64,000 nt of DNA, taken from assembly GCA_963402885.1 (NCBI GenBank), contig OY727101.1, positions 12,782,917 to 12,846,916 of the forward strand, written 5' to 3'. The first letter of the stretch is position 1; the number at the start of each line of letters is the position of its first letter. Source of the stretch: Antedon bifida (lineage: Eukaryota; Echinodermata; Crinoidea; Comatulida; Antedonidae). This document shows, in pieces, positions 1 through 15,400 of this stretch. The notes beneath the pieces are model-generated. The model searched no databases and was not told the DNA's origin. It worked only from the letters and a program-made list of their open reading frames with translations. A program made the position numbers and the translations under genes.

Positions 1-279
1 TAGCTAATTAGAGCTTAAATAATAATTGTTATTCAAATTGAAATACTTTTGTTAGAAATATAGTTAACATTCATCAAAAAATATCATTTTTACTATAACC
101 TTTTATAATCCCCACCCCCACCCCACAGTATTGTATTACATTTTTGAAATATTTTATGAATGAATAGACTCAATAGTATTACACCACAAGTTAAATATGT
201 TAGTATTACTACATATACTGAAACATATTGTCAAGCTTCTGTATTCACAGTTAGACATATTCTTTAATATAGCTCTTAC

Positions 280-441
280 CGTTACTAGATTCTTTAAGGA
301 CTCATAATTTTCTGCAAGTTGCTTTAATTCTGCTGTCACATCATCTACAACGTTTTCAACATTGTCTTCATTTATACGTTCACCCTGCTTGTTAACAGTG
401 GCCACCATCTGTGCATGAACTTCAATGTCGTTTAGCAGAGC
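280..441 (-). CDS. SYNE1: Nesprin rod exon at window edge
   Basis: 54 codons, ALLNDIEVHAQMVATVNKQG ending NLVT, donor G|GTAAGA. The gene continues beyond the left edge. Confidence 0.85.
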
Positions 442-3400
442 CTGAAAATGTGAGGACAGGTGGCTTACATAAATCAACTGCTTTATACATGTAGGAAAAT
501 CACTATAAACTATTGACTATATCACCACAGCTACTACTGTATATTGTTTGTTTATTACTGTTACAAAATAAATATATTTTCTTAATATATCTATATTTAC
601 ATTTATAAACACATTTGTCAATAAAAATGAAATGAAACATACGGTTATTTGTATTTATACTTTATTCTACCCGCCCCCGCCACCCAACCCATAGAACATC
701 ATTTTTAATAAATGCCTCCCCACATTTCTATTTGTACTAGAATTCATTGCAATTTTGATACAATTTTTAATGTATTTAATCAATTCTCGAAATTAATTGT
801 GTTATATTTTTTAATATCTAGGGGGTATTTATTTGATAATAAATGTTACCATATTACACCTAAAAATAAAACCCTGCTGGACAATAAATGCCTCTGGGTG
901 TTTATTCAAATAAATACGGTAAGTACATAGCATATTTCTAATAGTCAGGTGGGTTGGTTTTTATTTCTTTTTGTATTTTAACTATGTTTCTGTTGTTTGT
1001 CTGAATACTGGGCCCTGCTGGAGAAGAGGTCCCCCCAGTATAAAGAAAAAATAAATTGATTATTACAAAAGTATGTTAATTTACCTCTAATATTTTCACT
1101 CTATTTTCTTTTATTTGAAGTGTACATGCAGACTCAGAAAACACCTCCAGTTTATCTTTAATATCTTGCATCCAGTTTCTAATTAGTGCCAAGCTTTTCT
1201 CAAACTCTGTCCACGTTTGTACCCTGTCGCTTAGCACTGGTTCAGCATCCAGTAGATTGTTAGTGAGACTTTTCCATTCTTCTTTGGTAGAGTTGACTTG
1301 TTGTTGTAGTGCATTCTTTCCAATTGCATTTGAATGAGCTAAAACTTTTTGAAGTTTGACATTAACATCACTAATTTGGTCTTCAATGACAGGTTTCTCT
1401 GCTAAGCAATCCTGCAATAAAACAATTCATTACATTTTCTTAGCAAATTTAATAACACCATATTTGGTAATTGTAGCACTGATCTTTCGCGATGAGTAGA
1501 TAGATAGACGAGGAGAACCTGAACTGGCAGCACTGACATGAAGTGACCCTAGGGGGAGAAGCATACAGTTGAAAAGTGTAACATAAGTCCATGAGCAACA
1601 ATCATTGGAAATGCACTAAACAAATTGAAACCATTATCAACTGTAAAGCTTTCCTACATACTTAACTTTATAGATTATCTTATTTTTAGGTCACATGTGA
1701 TGCTGTACATACTTATTCCAATTGTGATGCTGTATCTCAGATGCCAACTGTCTCTTTCATCAATGGGACAACCTATAGTAGTGATACTTGCTGGTGGCTT
1801 GCTTACAAATCCCAGGGTCTTTAGTTCAAATCCTTGTTCCAAATTGCCATTACCTAAGTCTAATATTATGTGACATAGTTTTGAGAGTCATGCCCTTGCT
1901 GTTGGATGGTGTCGATTTTAAGAAAAAGGTACAAAATCAAGTACAGTAACATTTATAACTTACTTGAATAGCTTGTAATTTTTTCTGACATTCAGTCATA
2001 TCACCAGCAGGATTGCAATTACTATCATAGATTCCTTGGGTTTCCTCAAGCACATTATTCAAGGCTACAATACTGTCTTCAAATTCCTGGTGATCATTAA
2101 CATGACTCTGCGAAACTTCTAGGCAATCCTAACAGAATATAATAATTGGAATAAACAACCTATCAAGTAATTTGTAGGACGTTGTAAAGAAGAAAAAGTA
2201 TCTTTCTTTAAGTTATGTTTGCCATCACATAAATAGAAAATTAACCAAACCGTTAAAGCTTTTTATAATATATACATTCAAGAAATTGAAATTTTACTAT
2301 ACTGTACTTTGCTTAAGAGGTGTAATCTTCATTTGATGAGATATGACAACTAAAATATTGAAAATTACCTTCAGCTGTGCAGTGATAGAGTTAAATTTCT
2401 GCAGTAGTTTAGTCTTCTTGGGCCTGGCACCAGCATATGAGCAGCTGTTGCTCACCAACTCTGCTTTTACTTGAATACTTTGAGCTAGTGAATCATAAGA
2501 TGGAACTAGATTCTGCAGATCCTACAGTATTATAAATAAAACATCAGTCAGAATTTATAAGCCATTTATAAGATTTGTTTATACCTTTTTGCAACATTAA
2601 TTATATTTCTTGGCAGTCTGCTGTCTAAAATAGATGAGAAATTTAAAGAATTCCTAATACACAAACATTTTACAATCATGGTGCTAAGTATAAATAATAA
2701 TCCTAGAATTGTATTTGAGTTCTAGCAAAGTAATCATTAATAAAGTAAATGACGACTACCACAGGTTCTCCACCTTTAACTATGTCTAAGTTTAAACTAC
2801 AAGTTATGTGAAACCTGCAGGCTTATCTGCTTAGCCTCTAACACTCAACATACCTGAAATTTCTGCATTCTATCTTGTTTCTCTTTTAAATCAAATAAGA
2901 AATATTTCTCAGCATGAAGTGTTTCCTCCATGTCTTGTAGCCATTTTTCCAAGTCGTGACAAGAATCCTCAAAGTCTGTACACTGTTCAAGACAACTCTC
3001 CAACCTTCCCCACTCCTTCTTCAGAATGTCTTCATCTTCTGCTATCTTTTCACTGACAGTAGGGTCACTGAACGATTGGATTTTTTGACTTGCGCCTACT
3101 ACTGACTCAAAAGAAGGTTTTTTACTTTCCCATCGTTTTGAAATTTCCTGAGGAAAAAAAGGTTAATGAAAGTTCATATCCAGCAGAAACATCCAAGATG
3201 ATCAAAATCATCCTTGAGTTTGATGAAATGGACCTGAGGATGCAACGACACAGTCAATGTTTTGATAAGGCTGAGATGCAACAGCAAACCAAGATTACCA
3301 CTAGTCTTCTAAAAGATGTACTAGGTTCTTTTAAGTGGATACAAGCCAGATGTCTACACTGGACCTCCAGTTTAAAGACGTTATCTGTGAAAACTTTCTA

Positions 3401-6400
3401 CAACCAGAACTACCGCATAGGTATGTCTAAATCTGTGCAGATATTATTGCTATGGTTTTTGGCACTCAACCGCTCAGTCACTCGACTCACATTAGGTGCA
3501 AAATTCAGTTTCCATCTAACAAATACATTTTTAGTAAATTTACAGCAAAAATAAAATGTTGTATATATATTTAGGAATTAAAGACTACGGACTTCCTAAC
3601 TATTGTTTGCAAATTCTAAATTTAATAATGTTTAACATACCTTTAGTTGTGAACTATGACTATTGCCATCAACTGCATCAACTGGTGTTCCTTCATCAAC
3701 CTGTTCGACAGGTGTTACCAGTGACTGTTCTACAACAGCAAATAGTTCCAGCATATCGTTTCCTCTTGCTTCATACTCTTGCCAAACCTCTGCTACTTCA
3801 ATAGCAGCCAACTTCTTCTCTTGCACCTTCTTTACAACCTCACTCCATTCGTTCTGGAGCTTGGTTAAGTCGCCAGTGTGAATCTTAGGAAGGTCGGCTG
3901 CTTCCTCTGCAACCTGATTCATTAACTTTTGATTGCCATCAATTTCTTCACAAAGTTTCTATTGAAAAAGAGATATATTATTATTTGATATGTTTAAAAC
4001 ATTGAAATATAAGATCCAATTAAATAAGGTGATTAACCTTGAACCTGATCAGAACTTTAATACCAAAGATTTGGAATTATGTTATGTCAATTAGGGCCAG
4101 ACATACAAAGATGCTCTACATAAACAAAGTTTTATAAGCTTTTGGGAGTAGATTAATTGGTACTTACATCTAGATTATCTACCCTCTTTTTGGCCTCTTC
4201 CATTGATCCAACTACAGGCTCTTTATCCAGATTTTTGTTAGTAGCTGTCATCCATGGTAGAAGCTGTTCCTTTGCAAATTGATATGCTTGCCAATGTTTA
4301 ATGTCTGCATAAAGCCTATCACGTAGTGTCTCTGAAGAAGTGCATAGATTTTGCCAATCTTTCTGAGCTGCATCAAGAACGTCTTTTAGTGTCTGCACAT
4401 CTGGTCTGTTTGGATTTTCCTGTATTTCATCAAGTATTTCATTCACTTCCTCTAATGCTTTCCCTTTATTAGAAATTTCAGAAAACAAGTCCTGAAAAAG
4501 AAATAAAATTACAACTTAGTACATAATTGATGCTTGCTCCATTAAAAGCCAATCAACTTAAATCATACACAAGATGCCTTTTCCATGACGACTTATTAGC
4601 TCAAGAAACAGGTAGTTAGTTAAAACAGTTAAAACTATTAAGAACGTATACCATATCCAATTAAATGTCTTACTTTAGCCACATCATAGACTTTATCTGG
4701 TGTTGATTCATCTTTTGCTATATCATCCAACTGTTTCTCCATGTCAAGCTGCCATTCTGCCAAGGCATCCATCTTTTGTAAGAAATCATTCCACTTGCTC
4801 TCTAAGTTCTCCAGTTCTTGCAATTGTTTGCCAATGTTGTCTTTTGTAGAAGCATCCTTGGAATCAATGGTTTGAATATCTTGCTGTAAAGTTGCTTTTG
4901 TTGTTGGTGGGACAGATTGTTGTAACTCATTATTCATTGATATAACTTCAGTTTCTTGACCTTTCAAATCTTTGTGGATATCTTCTAAATCCTGTAAAAA
5001 TATTATATGTGATCACTTATTTTAGACTACACAAAGCGTATTACACAATGTTCAATGTGAAGTAAAATGAATATGCATACAGAAACATCTTCAGCACCGA
5101 GCATTGTGTCCTTTTTAATAGAGGTGTCCTCTTATACTGTTAAAACAATAACCCTCGTTCCTTTCACCTATTAAATAGGGGTATCCAAAAGGAGGGATCC
5201 TACTGTATACTAACCTTTAACTGTGCCACAGCAGCCTTGATGTCATCAAGTGATGAAAGCTCCGGAGATAATGATTCAAGCGCATCATCAATCTCATTCA
5301 ATGAAGACAATAACTTTGATTTCTCTTGATCATATTTCTCCCAAAGTCCAACAGCATCCTAAAAAAATAAATATAAAAGGTATGATTACATGCCTTCATC
5401 TTAAAATACAGTAAATGTGTACATATTACACATTTACACTGAAGCAAATAAATATTTCATTAAAATTACAATGTCTTTCTTTTACCATTCACAAAGTTAA
5501 ATAATGAGGGGGAATAGGTTAGTGGGTAAATGTTGAACTCATATAGAACAACAAATTATAACATACATAATCATGAAACTGGTTTTAATTTACATCATCT
5601 ACAGTACATACCTGAATACTCTTTAGCTGATTGGCTGACTGTTGTTTTGTCTCTTCTAAAGTTTTTGCCACTAATTCTTGTTGTGGAAGGGCACTTTGAA
5701 GATCTTGCTCGTCGGTTGCTCTTACTACCTCTTCATCAATTAGTGGAGTTGCTTTTTCTAAGTCATGTTGCAGAGCCTACAATAAATAAAAAAATGAAAT
5801 AGATTGAACCTTTTCACAAATGATTTGGTAATCTTCAGTCACAGTATAACATGTTCCTAAATGGAAACTTCAGACATATGGCCATCGTGCATTTTCCTGT
5901 GCAGCACCCATTTTGTGGAATAAACTGCCAATCGACATAAAGACATCTGAAAACATCAACACTTTTAAAACACGACTAAAAACCCATTTTTACACAGAGG
6001 CATTTCCTGCTTAACTTTGTCAAGCGCCTTTGAACATTATTATGGATACTGGCGCTATATAAATCTGATTGATTGATTGATTGATTGATTGAATAAACCT
6101 GATTGCCTTACCTTATGCTTCTCCAACAATTGCTTTAAAGCAGGCAAATCTTCCCATGATGGTTTCTTTGACAAGTCTTTCTGTTTTTCCAGTATCCAGT
6201 TCCAAGTTTCTTTTGATTTTGCCTGCTTTTTAAACTTCTCAGATTTCTTGGCAACCTCAGCTGGTACATCATCCAACTTAGATTTCAGTTCTTCCTGGTG
6301 TTCCTTAAGCTGAGCAAGACCTTCCAGTTCGGATAGCACCTGCCCTGCTGGGCAAGCTTCAGTAATTTCACTTAGTTTATTCTGTGCTTGTAGAAGTTGT

Positions 6401-9400
6401 TGAGACATTTCTGGTTCCTTATTTTGAAGTTCCTGTAACTCCTTCTGAAGCTCTTCAAACTTTATTGGATCAGATGTTTTTAGGAGTTCCTCTGCTGTTT
6501 GGTTTGTCTGGTTCATCCAGTCTTTCACAAGATCAAGACTAAAAGATAAAAACACATTTACTTTTGAGTTTTTGAATTGTTTCTAAACCATAAAAGTGAG
6601 TTAATAATGTTGAGGTCCAGAATGGGAGAAAACCAAAATACTAAGAAAAAGAGAAAGAAGGGGGGAAATGAGTGGAATAAATGTTGTGCCATGAGAATTA
6701 CTCCGATGATGGAAGCTAGGGAAGTTAAAATAAAGGGAAAGAAGCCAGAAGGGAGAAAACAAGCATGTGACTAATGAGATGAGATGAGAGGACAGGAAAA
6801 AATACTTGCAACAGATGTTGAGAAGGCAAAACAGTAGGTAGGTAGGTAGAACCAAAGAACATAAAACACAAAAATCTTCTATTTGTCAGTTTTGCATTAC
6901 AAATACAGAGTATATGGGCTACGGTTACAGTGCTCTCAGAAAACTTTTTTGAGAGAGATTTTTGTGTTATAGGTTCTTTGGTAGAACCTTTGCTATCACA
7001 AACAACTAACCTCTGGTTATACTCATTCCATTTTTCAGGTAGCTCAACAAGCTTACTATGCATAACCTGTATGTCATTGAGCATTTTCTGCCAGTTCATG
7101 TCTGATTTGTTCAAGGCGTCTTTCAAGGTGTTGTCTTGTGGATCAATGGCAGACAATGTCTTCACACAATTCTGCATCTCTTGCAAACAATCACGGCAAT
7201 ATGGAATCAGCTTGCTCTCATGGAAGAATTCCTAAAAAGAAGAAAACACAACATTTTGAGCTAATGAGGAGAGGTAGTAACAACAAATGTTTTGTTTTTC
7301 ACATAATTTGCATGGACAGAAAGTTAAGTATTTTCAAAAGGCAACTTTTTTTTAAAGATTAAAAGAAACACTTTACCTTGTGCAGACCAAGGACATGGAG
7401 AGGATTCTGGCCAGAGTTCAGAGCAACTTGTTCAGATTCCAATTCATTTTGAGAATCATCAATATTTTGTTTCAGTTCGTTTTCAGCCAATTGAAACTCC
7501 AGCTTGCATAACTTAACAGGACCTTTCTCGACAGTCTCTTTGTATTTGGTTTGTAGTAGTTTGATTTTCTCTTCAAGTGGTTTTCGATCTTTCTGAGGTA
7601 TTGATTTTAGAATGTCTTCACTGGCAGCAAGAAATTCTTCCAATTTATTAGATTGTTCATCAAAAAATACCTGTTGAAAGATTGTAATTACTAATATATA
7701 ATTTGAAAAGGCAGACGATAATTACACTAAAACAGTATACTACTAAATGCAATGTGAGTGATTTCCACAAAGGTTTACTGCTCAAATGAATATTCTTGCT
7801 AATTGCAATTTGGAGCATTTGATTTGTGACAACACCCACATTGAGTGAGGAAGCACATGACAAGGTCCTGCACATGACGTAACTAGTTTCTTGATCGTCC
7901 GACTAATGACATACAAACTTGTGCTGTAATTTAAATATTTCTATAACATTTTTTCCAGTTAAATAAAGTTTCCTGACCTTATGACCTTCAATAGCTTCAA
8001 GAGGGTCAGTAGGTTGGTCCTCCAGTCTTTGATCAGCCTCCCTTAACCAGTTTGTCAGTTCTGCAGCTTTTTGTTTGAAGTTTTGCATACAAGCAACTTC
8101 ACTTGAGAGTTGGTTGGCTATTTCTGGAACAGTCTGGCTTAATGCCTAAAATAATATTCATATAAAAGTTTCAATATTTAAATGTTATAAATGTTTTAAA
8201 AAGCTGTCCCACAAATTACCATCCATCAAAAGGAAAATGGAATAGTCCAGATTTTCTAGTTACCTATTTTGTGTCTGAAACAAAGTATCTATGTTTGTAT
8301 CATACCAACCAACATACTGTCAATCATAGTTTGTTAATAGGGAGCTTGCCAAAAATTGCCAAAGCAAACTCAAAAGTTATGTGACTAGTACCCCTATATG
8401 ACATCATATGTTCTAGGACTTCAATTATAAACAGGCTGAATATTAGTAGTAGTTCTTCTTCTCATTTTTGTCATGTTCTGTGTATGTCTCCATCCAAAGA
8501 AGTAACCCCATTCTAAGTCTACATACACACGAAATGGTTGGAATACTAGGATCCATTACATTCTGGTGGTCAGATGCAAGTAAACTAACTCTAAACTTTA
8601 TGTTACTTACTTGAAACCGGTCATTCATCTCTGAGATGTGACTTTTTAACGGATCAGTGTCCATGTAATTGGCGTTTAGCTGTATTGTTTGCTCAACTAC
8701 TTTATTTTTCTCTTCAAGTATCTTCTGATAATGAGGGAGGTTTGAAAAATGCGCCTAACAATAAGAATATTTGAGTGAAAGTATTCAGTAAATTGATTTT
8801 TCAGTATTTTGTATAGCGAGTTATTTACTCTGTTTACAGGAGGTCAAATATCCAACTTGTATGGTCAAAAGGTGTAAGCTTATACGAGTGGTACCGATAG
8901 CAAACATGCCAGAAAAATGTCCATTACAGAAGGTATCTGGTTATATTAGAGAGTGTCTGGTACATTCAACTGTATTAATTAATAATAAGCCATGATAATT
9001 ATACGCTACCAACTCACCTCATATCTCTGTTGCTTATCTTCCTTTTTACCAGTTGTCTTGTCTTGCTTTACCTCTGTTATCAGAGCCTCTCCATCATCCA
9101 GCCACTTCACCAGCTCTTTCATGCCATTCTCATACTCTCGTAAGGATGTCAGGACCTTGCTGGTGATGGCATACTCTTCATTAGTTGTGTCTTGGATATT
9201 TGTTAACCTGACTTTGATGTTTTTCAGAGTGTCCATCATGGCTGACCTACCATCCTCTGTACAACTCTTGAACAGGCCTTTGGAAATATCTGAAAGCCTC
9301 TTGAGGTTTACTTCTTGTTTTGTACATTGTAATTTTAATTCCTATAAATGGTTTAAAAAGAATGGAAATTTAAAATCAACATATAAATCTTTTCATGTTG

Positions 9401-12400
9401 CTAGCCCCTGTATTTGGTATACTGTATAATGTTCATGAGGGGTCCACTCTAACTAGGTTCGAACAACTCCTAAACTAACTGTGCCATTTAGTGTTATTTG
9501 TAATGCACCTTGAAATTATTTGATAAGGCACAATATAAATTGTGTATGTACTGTATGTAAGTATGCACTTAAATGTTACTTGTATAAGTTCACAGCCAAA
9601 TACTAATAGTAGAACTTATATTAAGGAAACACACAACAAATTGTCCCTGAATAAAGGTGGGGATAAAAATAATATATTAAAAAAACCCTGAAACTCCTAA
9701 ATCTCTGTGAAATCAAGAAACTCAAAACTGTCTTTGTGGTTCCACTTTGTTTTTACTAGGTGTGTTGGCTGCAACCGTATTTACCTCTAAATCCTGTATA
9801 TGCTCCTTTGCAGGCAGGTACATGCATGTCACCCTAGCTGGTATGTCTTGCTCTTTCTTGTCTAACCAAATGCGCAAGTTTTTAACAAATTCTGCATACT
9901 CTCGTTGCTGTCTCTCGGTTTCTTCATTTTTCATGTAAACCTTAAAAGAATTAAGTAAATAATATTTTTACTTTTAATTCTGAATGCAGTTTTTACTAAT
10001 TGTATTGAATTGCAAAATGTATATAATAACGAAATATGTTGATATTTAATACAATGGATAACTGCACATGGTCACCATTTTTCATGTTTGGATGTTGTAT
10101 GTTATTTTAATGGTATAATGATGGTCAAATAACAACACATAGATTCTATCTACAGTCGAAACTCTCCTTTGGGAAACCAATATTTTGGGGACACAGTATA
10201 AGTGGATACTAAGATAGCAAATATATAAACACTATGGTCAATCTCTATTCATCGGACATCCTTAAGGAGACACCTTGTTTGGCCCCCAAAGGTGTCCCCT
10301 TAATAGAGGTTCTACTGTATTATCAACTTACTTTGGCTTCTTCAAAGTTGTCCTTCCATCTGCTGTTGACACTGAGTAGTTGTCTCTTGATTGTCTTTGT
10401 TACTTCTTCTTGGCATGTTTCAATCAAGAAGTTTCCTGCCTCATTCATCACTGTCTGCCGATCCTGCCAGCTGCTCATATCTTGGAAGAAAGTCTATGAA
10501 AGAAACATATAAAGTTTTAAAGATCTTCCAAGTACAGTGGTAGAGCAGTTAAGGTCAGGGTGCTGCAGACCATAGTCATAAAATTAGCACAAATGCAAGA
10601 CTCTTCTTGACCATACTGTACGTCTGGTAGTATATGTCTTCATTTGGAGAATTAGCTATATTGACTACATAGCTCAGCAGTACAGTGTAAAACACTTTAC
10701 ATGGATTCCTACTCTATTGGAACTAATTGTTACAGGAAAAATTGCTTATTGTTCATTCTTCTGATATACAATAGGACAGCCCTATTCAAGGGAAAATCCT
10801 ATTCAGGGGACACTCCAATACAGGGGACACCCCAATTAAGTGGACACATTCTTATAAAAAGACTAGAGGGAAATATATTTTAAAACCACGACCAAATGCT
10901 ATTCAGGGGACACCGCTATTCAGGGGACACCTCTATTACAGAGACATTATGTTGGGTCTTTATAGCGTCTCCATAATGAATATTCTAATTTATATTCTTT
11001 GATGATATTTACCTGTTTACTGTCAGAGTTTTGATCTTGTAAAGCCACTGAAGATTGGCTTAGCCACGATTCAACTAGTTCACTGCAAGCATCATATTTC
11101 TTCCAATTTTCTATCACTTCTTCCAGCATAGTTTCAACACTGCGTATTTCAACGCTCAGATTTGTTTGTTTCTTTTGCATGTTGAGCAAGAAATTTGTAA
11201 GAACTTGTTTTTCGTCTTCTATTAAAGAAATAAAACATGTTTAATATACCTTAGTACCAAAAACTATTAATGTTATTCAGATAAAATAGCTACAAGTCTA
11301 GATACTTATTTCTTCATGTTCAAATATTTTAGATCAGATCCAGTGCACGTCAGTGACAAGACAGTACATTGAGAAAGTGTACTGCCCCCCAGATATTAAT
11401 TCTCTTCAGCTGAAATCTGCAATGCGAATGGGCCTACTGTATACTATGCCATCTACAGTATTACAAACCAATATAAAGTTAACTTACTATCAGCAACAGC
11501 TTTGTAATTTTCTGTTTCTCTCTCCAAGTCTTTCAATCTGGCCTCGTATTGGTCAAAAAATGTATTCTCTTGTGTAAATGCCTGAAAAATAATTATATAT
11601 TTTTTAAAATAGTCAAACCAACCACACTGACTAATTTTAGCTTAATTTGATATTAACTTAAAGTTGAAAATATATCTGTACACCTAATGAAGGCTAGATA
11701 AAAGAAAAAAATACAGTCTTGCCAGAATTGTGTGCTTCAACTTTATTTTCAATGAATGCATTTAAGAATATTTATTATGAGAGACAATTGTGTTTATGTT
11801 AGTTTTAATCAGAATAACACATTTTTCATCTTTCTGTGGAACACCAGCATAAAGTGTTCAGAACTTGACAATAGGGACTTTCAGATGGTCGTCTTCAACA
11901 TTTTGAGGCATGCGCCACTTCTTCACCCTCGTTTACTAGCTGGCTTGAGAGGTACAGTAGACGACTATGGATTTGCCATACACCTCAAACATGTCGACGT
12001 GAACGGTGTAAATGATCACAGGATCTAAAGATCCCTAATCTTTTAAGTGAACAGTACAACATTGGTTGACGTACTAGAAACAATTTAAATGTCAAAAAAA
12101 ATTGTTTGGTATTAGGTAGGCCTACTGTAAAGCTCTGTCCACACTATAAAAGTTTATGTGACAAACAAAATGTGATGTGCCCATATATGGACTTGATGAT
12201 GTCATAACACTACCATATTTAGGCATATAACTACCATATTTGTGCACATCAAACTTTTGTTGTCAAACTAGTTTGATAGTGTAGACAGTGCTCAGTACAG
12301 GTTTGCTGCTTACATTATAATCTTGTAAAATATCTTTCACTTGTTCTTGGCTTCCATACTTGACATTCCATGTTGAAAACTTTTCTTCAGTTTTCACTAT

Positions 12401-15400
12401 CAATCCTAGAAGACTATACTTCTTCTCTAAATAATTTAACTCCACTTGAGTATGTCGCCAGGTGACCACTACGATCTCCAGCCTTTCTGAGATACTTGTT
12501 AGAATGGCTTTAGACACATTTTTGCCATCACTTCTACCAGTGGCTTGTATTTGTTGGAATGTATTATGAACTTGACCTAAACTCTGAAAGTGTATCTGTG
12601 GGGGAAAAAATAACATTGAAACTTTAATTAAGTAACATTATTTAAATATCCTAACATCTCATGTTTTAAAGGATTTTTTGGATTCTAAGTTCTTTTTCAT
12701 TAAAGGGTAAGTATTCATGCTCATGCTCTTTGTTGAAAGATCTGTAACATTGATTGACTTGCATACAAAAAATATAGCATAAAGTTTGATAGTGTAGACA
12801 GAGCATTAGCCTCAGCATTATGTGGTAGGGTGGCCTCCCTAGTATTTTTAAACCAGACTTAAACTAATTTACAGCTAAAAGGACTGGTAGTATTGAGGTC
12901 TACCCTCCCTAATACTAACCACCAGTTTTAAACTCATACTTGATATCAATTCACTTATAATTCTTTTTAATAAATAATTGAAACTATTCTTACTCTAAAC
13001 TCTTCACATTTTCTCCCAATACTACTGGCTGTTTCATTCTCTAACTCAATCTGTCCCATATCTCGGTCTAGCAGATCCTCTGCTCCTCGAAGCCAAGTAG
13101 CAACTTCTTTTAATTGGAATGGTAGTGAGCCCTCTATCTTATCTCTCCATTGTTCGTAGTGCGACGATACTTTACTCCACTCCTCTATCGTCACATCAAC
13201 CTCTTCTCGAGTTAGTTGTATCAGCATTTTCTTTTGATCTTTAGTTTTTATTTCTCGTACAAGCTGTTTGCTTTTGGCATGCCCTCTCTGAAGCTCAACA
13301 AATGTCTAAAAACACAAAAATATTTGCTATTAAATTTAGGTAGGGGGCTGAAGCTAAGTGAATATTATTCTAATTTGTTTGGAACACCAAATAAACAAAC
13401 CTGCAGTGTTCACTAAATTGTATTTATCTAATAAAATATGTACAGACTATTCTTGCTCTGTGGTACAATTAATCATGTATTTTTGTCCACTGTTCTTTTT
13501 TCTTGTACTGAACAATTTAAAACCGATACACATAGCACAAAGTTGTCACTGATTATTTATTTTCAATTGTATAAATTGAATTCTTTCAGCTTTTTGTATT
13601 TATTTTACTTTATACAGAAAAATATAGTTGTATTGTAATAGATTATCAGTTATTATTAGACAATAACCTGTGGGAAATTCTGTTAGATGTCTTGGGATTT
13701 AATCAATGAATCAGAACATAGGAAATCAGTATCAGATGATACAATCTAGATCTAATAGTCCAGCTATCCAGATTCTTATTACTGTATCAGATTGAATCTG
13801 GATCTAAGAGTCTAGCATTGTGTACAATAAACAGATCTGAAATGTCATTGTCACATGTCAAAACAATTATTTACAATAAGACAGAAGAATTTAAACGACG
13901 TGTTGTGTAGATTTGAGATTTTAACACTTTCTCATGTTAATACATTCCTATACTAGCAATGTTAATAGTGACTGGTCACTACAGGGAACAATAATGTTTG
14001 TTTGGGTAGGTGGAGGGGAGTTACTCATGTGATTCCATTTCTACCATCATGTTTTTGTATTCTTATACTATGTAATAAAATAAAATAAGTACTACAATTC
14101 CAATATGGTCAGAACAACGAATTCAATCTTACCCAGTATGTTTCTTCTCGATTTAAGTGTTGTGTCTTTGTATTTTCAATTGCTGTTTGGCTCTTTCCAA
14201 TCCATTCCATCACTTCACTTCGCATCCTTAGTTCTTCTGATGCTGCAGCAGTCTAAACAATAAATGATGCAATTTACAATGCTTGCTTAAACCATGGACC
14301 TAGGGTCTCTTCCCTGCTTATATAGGACCAAAGCAACTACCAGAAATACAAAAGATTACAAACTGACCAACCAGAAAAGCACAAATACAGGAAATAAAAT
14401 AAACAAAAACTAAACAATTAAATATGTAAGAAAGGGTTGTTTATTCTAAAGTACAATGATGAATAAATTATCTCATTGTGCCTCAAAATAATATTTGTTT
14501 ATTAGTTACAATAATTCATTTATGCAACACATAACATTATTTTTTGAAATTTTAATTTCTTGTAAAATAATAGTCAATAATGATTTTTATCATTTTAGAA
14601 ATTTATTTTGTTCCAATAAATATGAAGTGTAATTTTTTAATGACGAACTAACCCAAACTTCAGTCAACAAAACCCCATGAATATATAATGATGTCTTATT
14701 GGTTAAACACTGGAGCAAAAAAATAAACTTACGGCAGCTGATCTTGTTGAAATACAAATAGAGTATAGATATATTAAATGAAAATGACAACATAATAATA
14801 TTTTTTTTTTTTATTGTACATAACTGATTAATCAAATCATCTTACTTCTTGCGTTTCTTTTCCCACTTCTGGGAACGATTGAAAGAACTGTGAAACATAC
14901 GTCATAATTGACTTCTCATCGGGTTTATTTGTGTCAACATCTGAAAGTAAAACATTAACAAAATAAATTTTAAATTGAATTTCAGCTGATTATTCCGGTA
15001 TTTTAATGTTATTTAAATGATGATCATCATTTAATGATGTATGTCACTGAGGTGGTGTGAAACATGTATTTATGTATTGTAAATGTGAATGGTGAATGCG
15101 ACCACTCACCTTTCTAAAGCTCTGTCTATTCTATCAAACTAGTTTGACAAAAAAAGTGTGATGTGCCAAAATATGGTAGTGATATGCCCAAATATGGTGG
15201 TGATATGACATCATCATGTCCATATATGGGCACATAACTTTTTGTTGTCACATAAACTTTTATAGTGTAGACAGAGCTTAAGGAAACAGTTAAAATAATA
15301 ATCTTACCATAAGGGTCGAGTAACTTAGCAATACCAAGCTCTCTTTCTGCAACATCAAATGCATTTGAGAGATTTTCAATATTACTTCTTGAATTTAGAC